Assembly: GCF_947507565.1 (NCBI RefSeq)
Contig: NC_089182.1
Location: 2,356,001-2,420,000, forward strand
Length of the DNA stretch: 64,000 nt
Direction of reading: 5' to 3'
Origin: Oscarella lobularis
Taxonomy: Eukaryota; Porifera; Homoscleromorpha; Homosclerophorida; Oscarellidae
The translations under genes and the position numbers were made by a program. Under the pieces are notes generated by a model that saw only the letters and a program-made list of their open reading frames with translations, was not told where the DNA came from and made no database searches. This document shows, piece by piece, positions 58,035-64,000 of the stretch (the first letter of the stretch is position 1; each line of letters starts with the position of its first letter).

Positions 58035-58609
58035 GGGGCCTATGGTTCGTCTGTCGACGCCTGTCGTTGTCTGCCTCGACGTCGACAAAAAGAGGAAGCG
58101 TGTAGCCTTTGGAAGGATGAAGCCCCGATTTCGGCTAACTCACCGAATCTCCTATGAGGTTGACGCCAAATTGAGGCAGAGTCTGATGGAGGGTTGACGG
58201 TATTCGTCCCTGGTATTCGTCTGGAAGCTTTTGTGGAATTTGAGGAAGCGCCGCCTACGCACACGCACTCACGCATGCACGCAATCTGGCGTCCACGCAT
58301 ACTGAGCGCCTGTGACGTTTTCGTCCGTTGACGTCACTAAGAGGAGTCTAAAAGGAAGCTTGGGGTTGCTTGTTGTGTGAGGTCTATTATTTCGAACAGA
58401 AAATAAGGTTATTCTACCTTAGTTTTTAACTAGAAAAACAATATTTAGACTGCCAACGGCAACAGGGAAAAATCACTAAGTACAGTAGTAAGGTATTTTG
58501 CAATATTTTCGACAATATCCGGGACAGCGAGACTTGCAAGCCGAGAAAGGAGAAGCGATGGTACAGCGACCGTTCCGTCTTTTGTTCGAGCTTTCTACTG
58601 CATCTTTAG
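58035..58609. other. Interval between integrin beta and SZT2 starts
   Basis: Holds the promoters of two divergent genes and probably the first SZT2 exon. A perfect CRE octamer TGACGTCA is at 58328-58335. A coding-like minus-strand stretch at about 58133-58247 (AALPQIPQKLPDEYQGRIPS) could be an unrecognised exon, but no start or partner exon could be joined to it. Confidence 0.45.
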
Positions 58610-60239
58610 ACCGCCTTGGACGAGGTCTACATCGGCTTACCAAACGATCGGCGCATATCTCGCTGCTTTCGCGCCGAATGGTTCGTCGAGCAATGCGTTC
58701 GCACGCAAATCGGCATTCGAACGGACTCGCGCGAATCGTGGAACGACATGTCGGTGCTCTCGTGCCTTCCCGCGACGACGACGACGACGACGAACGACGA
58801 CGTCGCATCGCCTTCCTCTCTCGCCCTATGCCCGTCAACTCGTGTCCATTTTCTCGTGCCCTCGCATCGATTCGTTTTCATTCTCGATCTGAGCCCGTCT
58901 CAGCGTACTGTCGTAAGTGCAGACGTAGATTGCGAATAACGGAGATTCAATTTTCTATTCCCCGAAGGATACGATGACTTCTAGCACTCTAGTCGACGAC
59001 ACTTTTATTGGTTTCGCGCGTTGTCTAAAGGGCCTAGTGCAACCGGTATAAATCTTGATCAAAATCACCTGTTCGCTTTTTTGATTCACGTTTGAAATTG
59101 CAAGTTTCTTCTTCCCGGAAATGATACTCCACGATTTCCGAAGCTCTTTGTAACGGTTTTGGCGTACACATCCGACATGGGTTGTTCATTTGAGAAAGTA
59201 AAAAAAAAAGACGTCGCCTTGGTTACGAAAAAGATTTCTCTTTCTCGTGGCAACACGGTAGAATGCACGAGTGCTGACCGAAGGCCGAACCGTCACACAT
59301 TCAAACGCATCGATTCTAATGACGGAGATTCAGAAGAAGATGTTTGACCTGGAGATGGAATTGTTCAAGGGTAAGAAAGCGCGAGAAAGAATCATAGCGA
59401 GAGCGCGAAGGGAGTTTCTCTCAAAAGGTCGCTATGAAGAGAGCGGTGCGTCTCAGGTGAGATTCGAGGCTTCTTCGGCTGACAAGGGATTGACGGGAAT
59501 GATGCGATACGGAATGCTGGCGTTAAATCTTATGCCAATAGGAGCCTCTTCGGGTAATAATTTATTTATTTATTTATTTATTCATTAAGAATCTTTATTG
59601 TATTTTCTAGGATTGGTTTTGATTACGGATGGAGTCTGCTATCTTCCCGATACAAATTTTTCTGATACGTTGCTATCGCAGTTGAGAAATTATGACATCA
59701 CGTGCAGCTTCCTGAAAGTTGGAAGTGAATTTCATCCGCACGCCAAGTAGAGTCTTTGCTCGACTTATTTTGATTTTTCGTCATCGTGACAATAGTTTCG
59801 GTCACGTTCCCAATACCGAATTATTGAAATTTATTGCTGAGGTGACGGGCGGCATATATATGTCATCAAGTTTTCCGGTAAACTATTGGTATTTTTACGT
59901 TTCCCAATACGTTTATGTCTTCTAATTAAGAGTTTCTCTGAAAATGCGGATCCAGGTGAGCTAGATCCTCATGTGCGCTAGTCTAACAATTTCTCATAGC
60001 TCCCATGAACTTGTATCAGCTTGGGATGCTGGTGGACTCGATACAGTGTTTCTCTCAGCCCGCTCAGCAAAGGGCGAATTGGTTAGAAAACCCCTTAGGG
60101 ATTTTTTAGCATGCGTCCCCCTTACTCTTACTCTTTCGTTTCGGAATAGCTCCGGATTTTACTTTGAAGGGCACAAATTGCTCGCCCAGTCAATGCGCAA
60201 AAAGTATCAGGAAGAAAAGCTGAATGCAACGATGATGAG
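58610..60239 (+). CDS. SZT2: SZT2, KICSTOR complex subunit, N-terminal part only
   Basis: SZT2 is a very large scaffold that ties GATOR1 to lysosomes and restrains mTORC1. Here only N-terminal exons are seen. The exon at 58610 begins TALDEVYIGLPNDRRISRCF and continues AEWFVEQC, VHFLVPSHRFVFILDLSPSQ. The next exons give LFVTVLAYTSDMGCSFEK, VLTEGRTVTHSNASILMTEI, ADKGLTGMMRYGMLALNLMP, IGASSG, LVLITDGVCYLPDTNFSDTL, LSQLRNYDITCSFLKVGSEF and SFGHVPNTELLKFIAEVTGG. The last readable exon ends KLNATMMR at 60239. The start exon upstream of 58610 was not fixed. A satellite array follows, so the remaining exons lie beyond the window or are lost. Confidence 0.85.
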
Positions 60240-60389
60240 GTACAGCCAATAATATGACCAGGGTTCTGCCTACTGTACATGGGTCGGCATGGGTCGGCCC
60301 TGATCCTCACTCGCCTATCGCCGACAGATACTACTAAAACATTATGAAAGCTCGTAGCTTACAATAATTACAGCCGGATACATCGTCCA

Positions 60390-63300
60390 AAACAAATTTA
60401 AGGACCTAAGAATCAAAGATTAGGCCCTCAATTTAATGTTGAGGCTCTAAGAATCAAAGATTAGTCCCTCATTTTAATATTGAGGCTCTAAGAATCAAAG
60501 ATTAGGTCCTCAATTTGATATTTAGGCCCAAAGAATCAAATATTAGGTCCTCAATTTGATATTTAGGCCCTATGAATCAAAGATTAGGCACTCAATTTAA
60601 TATTTAGGCTCTAAGAATCAAAGATTAGGCCCTGAATTTAATACTATGCTTTTAGAATCAAAGATTTGGTGCTCAATTTAATATTAAGGCCTTTAGAATC
60701 AAAGATTAAGTCCTCAATTTAATATTTAGGCCCTATGAATCAAAGATTAGCCACTCAATTTAATATTTAAGCCCTATGAATCAAAGATTAGGACCTCAAT
60801 TTAATACTTAGGCCTTTAGAATCAAAGATTAGGTCCTCAATTTAATATTTAGGCCCAATGAATAAAAGATTATGCCCTCAATTTAATATTTAGGCTTTTA
60901 GAATCAAAGATTAGGCCCTCGATTTAATATGTAGGCGTTTAGAATGAAAGATTAGGCCCTCAATTTAATATTTAGGCCCTATGAATCAAAGATTAGGCCC
61001 TCAATTTAATATTTAAGTCTTTCCAATCAAAGATTAGGCCCTCAATTTAATATTTAGGCCTTTAGATTCAAAGATTAGGCCCTCAATTTAATATTTAGGC
61101 TTTTAGAATCAAAGATTAGGCCCTCGATTTAATATTTAGGCCTTTAGAATGAAGGATTAAGCCCTCAATTTAATATTTAGGCTCTTTGAATGAAAGATTA
61201 GCCCCTCAATTTAATATATAGGCCTTTAGAATCAAAGATTAGGTCCTCAATTTAATATTTAGGCCCTATGAATCAAAGATTAGGCCCTCAATTTAATATA
61301 TAGGCCTTTAGAATCAAAGATTAGGTCCTCAATTTAATATTTAGGCCCTATGAATCAAAGATTAGGCCCTCAATTTAATATTTAGGCCCTATGAATCAAA
61401 GATTAGGCCCTCAATTTAATATTTAGGCCCTATGAATCAAAGATTAGGCCCTCAATTTAATATTTAGGCTTTTAGAATCAAAGATTAGGCCCTCGATTTA
61501 ATATTTAGAATGAAAGTTTAGGCTCTCAATTTAATATAAGGGCCTTTCGAATCAAAGATTAGGCCCTCAATTTTATATTTAGTCTTTTAGAATCAAAGGT
61601 TTGCGCTCAATTTAATAATTAGGCCTTTAGAATCAAAGATTAGGTCCTCAATTTAATATTTAGGCCCTATGAATCAAAGATTAGGCCCTCAATTTAATAT
61701 AAGGGCCTTTCGAATCAAAGATTAGGCCCTCAATTTAATATTTAGGCTTTTAAAATCAAAGATTAGGCCCTCGATTTAATATTTAGGCTTTTAAAATCAA
61801 AGATTAGGCCCTCGATTTAATATTTAGGCCTTTAGAATCAAAGATTAAGTCCTCAATTTAATATTTAGGCCCAATGAATGAAAGATTAGGCCCTCAATTT
61901 AATATTTAGGCTTTTAGAATCAAAGATTAGGCCCTCGATTTAATGTTTAGGCCTTTAGAATGAAAGATTAGGCCCTCAATTTAATAGTTAGGCCCTATGA
62001 ATCAAAGATTAGGCCCTCAATTTAATATTTAGGCCTGTAGAATCAAAGATTAGGCCCTCAATTTAATATATAGGCCTGTAGAATCAAAGATTAGGCCCTC
62101 AATTTAATATATAGGCCTTTAGAATGAAAGATTAGGTCCTCAATTTAATATTTAGGCCCTATGAATCAAAGATTAGGACCTCAATTTAATATTTAGGCTT
62201 TTAGAATCAAAGATTAGGCCCTCAATTTAATAGTTAGGCCCTATGAATCAAAGATTAGGCCCTCAATTTAATATTTAGGCCTGTAGAATCAAAGATTAGG
62301 CCCTCAATTTAATATATAGGCCTTTAGAATGAAAGATTAGGTCCTCAATTTAATATTTAGGCCTTATGAATCAAAGATTAGGCCCTCAATTTAATTTTTA
62401 GGCTCTATGAATCAAAGATTGGGCCCTCAATTTAATATTTAGGCCCTATGAATCAAAGATTAGGCCCTCAATTTAATATTTAGGCTTTTAGAATCAAAGA
62501 TTAGGCCCTCGATTTAATATTTAGAATGAAAGTTTATGCTCTCAATTTAATATAAGGGCCTTTCGAATCAAAGATTAGGCCCTCAATTTTATATTTAGTC
62601 TTTTAGAATCAAAGGTTTGCGCTCAATTTAATATTTAGGCCTTTAGAATCAAAGATTAGGTCCTCAATTTAATATTTAGGCACTAGGAATCAAAGATTAG
62701 GACCTCAATTTATTATTTAGGCTTTTAGAATCAAAGATTAGGTCCTCAATTTAATATTTAGGCTCTATGAATGAAAGATTAGGCCCTCAATTTAATATTT
62801 AGGCTTTTAGAATGAAAGATTAGGCCCTCAATTTAATATTTATGCCCTATGAATCAAAGATTAGGCCCTCAATTTAATATTTAAGTCTTTCCAATCAAAG
62901 ATTAGGCCCTCAATTTAATATTTAGGCCTTTAGATTCAAAGATTAGGCCCTCAATTTAATATTTAGGCTTTTAGAATCAAAGATTAGGCCCTCGATTTAA
63001 TATTTAGGCCTTTAGAATGAAGGATTAAGCCCTCAATATAATATTTAGGCTCTTTGAATGAAAGATTAGCCCCTCAATTTAATATATAGGCCTTTAGAAT
63101 CAAAGATTAGGTCCTCAATTTAATATATAGGCCTTTAGAATCAAAGATTAGGTCCTCAATTTAATATTTAGGCCCTATGAATCAAAGATTAGGCCCTCAA
63201 TTTAATATATAGGCCTTTAGAATCAAAGATTAGGTCCTCAATTTAATATTTAGGCCCTATGAATCAAAGATTAGGCCCTCAATTTAATATTTAGGCCTTT

Positions 63301-64000
63301 AGAATCAAAGATTAGGCCCTCAATTTAATATAAGGGCCTTTCGAATCAAAGATTAGGCCCTCAATTTAATATTTAGGCTTTTAAAATCAAAGATTAGGCC
63401 CTCAATTTAATATTTAGTCCTTTAGAATCAAAGATTAAGTCCTCGATTTAATATTTAGGCCCTATGAATCAAAGATTAGGCCCTCAATTTAATATTTAAG
63501 TCTTTCCAATCAAAGATTAGGCCCTCAATTTAATATTTAGGCCTTTAGATTCAAAGATTATGCCCTCAATTTAATATTTAGGCTTTTAGAATCAAAGATT
63601 AGGCCCTCGATTTAATATTTAGGCCTTTAGAATGAAGGATTAAGCCCTCAATTTAATATTTAGGCTCTTTGAATGAAAGATTAGCCCCTCAATTTAATAT
63701 ATAGGCCTTTAGAATCAAAGATTAGGTCCTCAATTTAATATTTAGGCCCTATGAATCAAAGATTAGGCCCTCAATTTAATATTTAGGTCCTATGAATCAA
63801 AGATTAGGCCCTCAATTTAATATTTAGGCCTTTAAAATTAAAGATTAAGTCCTCAATTTAATATTTAGGCCCCATGAATCAAAGATTAGCTCCTCAATTT
63901 AATATTTAGGCCCTATGAATCAAAGATTAGGCCCTCAATTTAAGATTTAGGCCCTATGAATCAAAGGTTAGGCCCTCAATTTAATATTTAGGCTTTCAGA
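60390..64000. repeat. 41-base satellite array with higher-order structure
   Basis: About 88 copies of an AT-rich unit TTAGGCCCTCAATTTAATAT followed by TTAGGCCTTTAGAATCAAAGA. Each half starts with TTAGGCC, so the 41-mer looks like an old dimer of a unit of about 20 bases. The first units (60390-60560) are the most diverged. Variant units recur in the same order in larger blocks: the block starting AAGTCTTTCCAATC appears at 61015, 62883 and 63498, the last two exactly 15 units (615 bases) apart; another block recurs at 61501 and 62517. This is the signature of unequal exchange. It runs off the window end. No coding potential. Confidence 0.97.

Noticed and set aside
58133-58247. Minus-strand peptide AALPQIPQKLPDEYQGRIPS as a separate gene
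   Set aside because: Looks coding, but no initiator exon or partner could be joined in phase, so it is left as an uncertain exon only.
60390-64000. CRISPR-like array
   Set aside because: Units are contiguous 41-mers without unique spacers, in a eukaryotic setting; it is a satellite.
60390-64000. Telomere repeat suggested by TTAGGC
   Set aside because: TTAGGC occurs once per 20-21 bases inside a longer unit, not in tandem, so it is not a telomere.

Overview
The window reads as gene-dense, intron-rich animal nuclear DNA. Introns are short (mostly 45-120 bases), intergenic spaces are small and genes sit on both strands. The gene set (integrin beta, ionotropic glutamate receptors, CARM1, SZT2, FEM1, fibronectin type II proteins) is metazoan. 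Compact introns plus glutamate receptors in a sponge-like gene set suggest an early-branching animal, plausibly a homoscleromorph sponge; that is inference, because no species marker is present. A run of exactly 200 N (13597-13796) is a scaffold join of unknown true size, so linkage across it is unproven.

Layout. 1-1464: a large imperfect palindrome carrying remnants of a pogo/CENP-B-like transposase. 1.5-4.6 kb: two tandem fibronectin type II genes, the second broken by a 7-base deletion. 4.8-11.7 kb: two tandem ionotropic glutamate receptors. 11.7-18.9 kb: a small hypothetical gene, an SREK1-like RRM splicing factor (runs into the gap), a TUT4/7-like terminal uridylyltransferase (emerges from the gap), ALG2 and NAC-beta/BTF3. 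19-25.1 kb: a Cys-rich protein, PIGW, a REX1BD-like protein and a secreted propeller/EGF/NTR protein. 25.1-31.4 kb: TXNDC12, ribosomal protein eL37, an aldo-keto reductase, an ISY1-like coiled-coil protein and an unknown protein with two RVxF-like motifs.

31.5-45.3 kb: mitochondrial-type peroxiredoxin, phosphoglucomutase, a duplicated secreted phospholipase-A2-like gene with a FEM1 fragment, FEM1, ISCA1, PET100, a lipid phosphate phosphatase and two tandem amino-acid transporters. 45.3-46.8 kb: a gene-poor stretch. 46.8-58 kb: WDR83OS/Asterix, a mucin-like membrane protein, two tandem membrane-anchored MaoC hotdog proteins, CARM1 and integrin beta. 58.6-60.2 kb: the 5-prime exons of SZT2, followed by a 41-base satellite with higher-order structure to the window end.

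No operon-like logic is visible, but eight divergent gene pairs have start codons within about 110 bases, implying shared bidirectional promoters; some pairs share a compartment (ISCA1 and PET100 in mitochondria; TXNDC12 with eL37 at the ER/translation interface). Several housekeeping genes use GC-AG introns whose position is fixed by protein homology, an unusually high share for an animal. The most unusual items are those GC-AG introns, the duplicated PLA2-like/FEM1 segment, the propeller-EGF-NTR protein, the glutamate-receptor pair with a remodelled ligand pocket, the foldback palindrome and the satellite.
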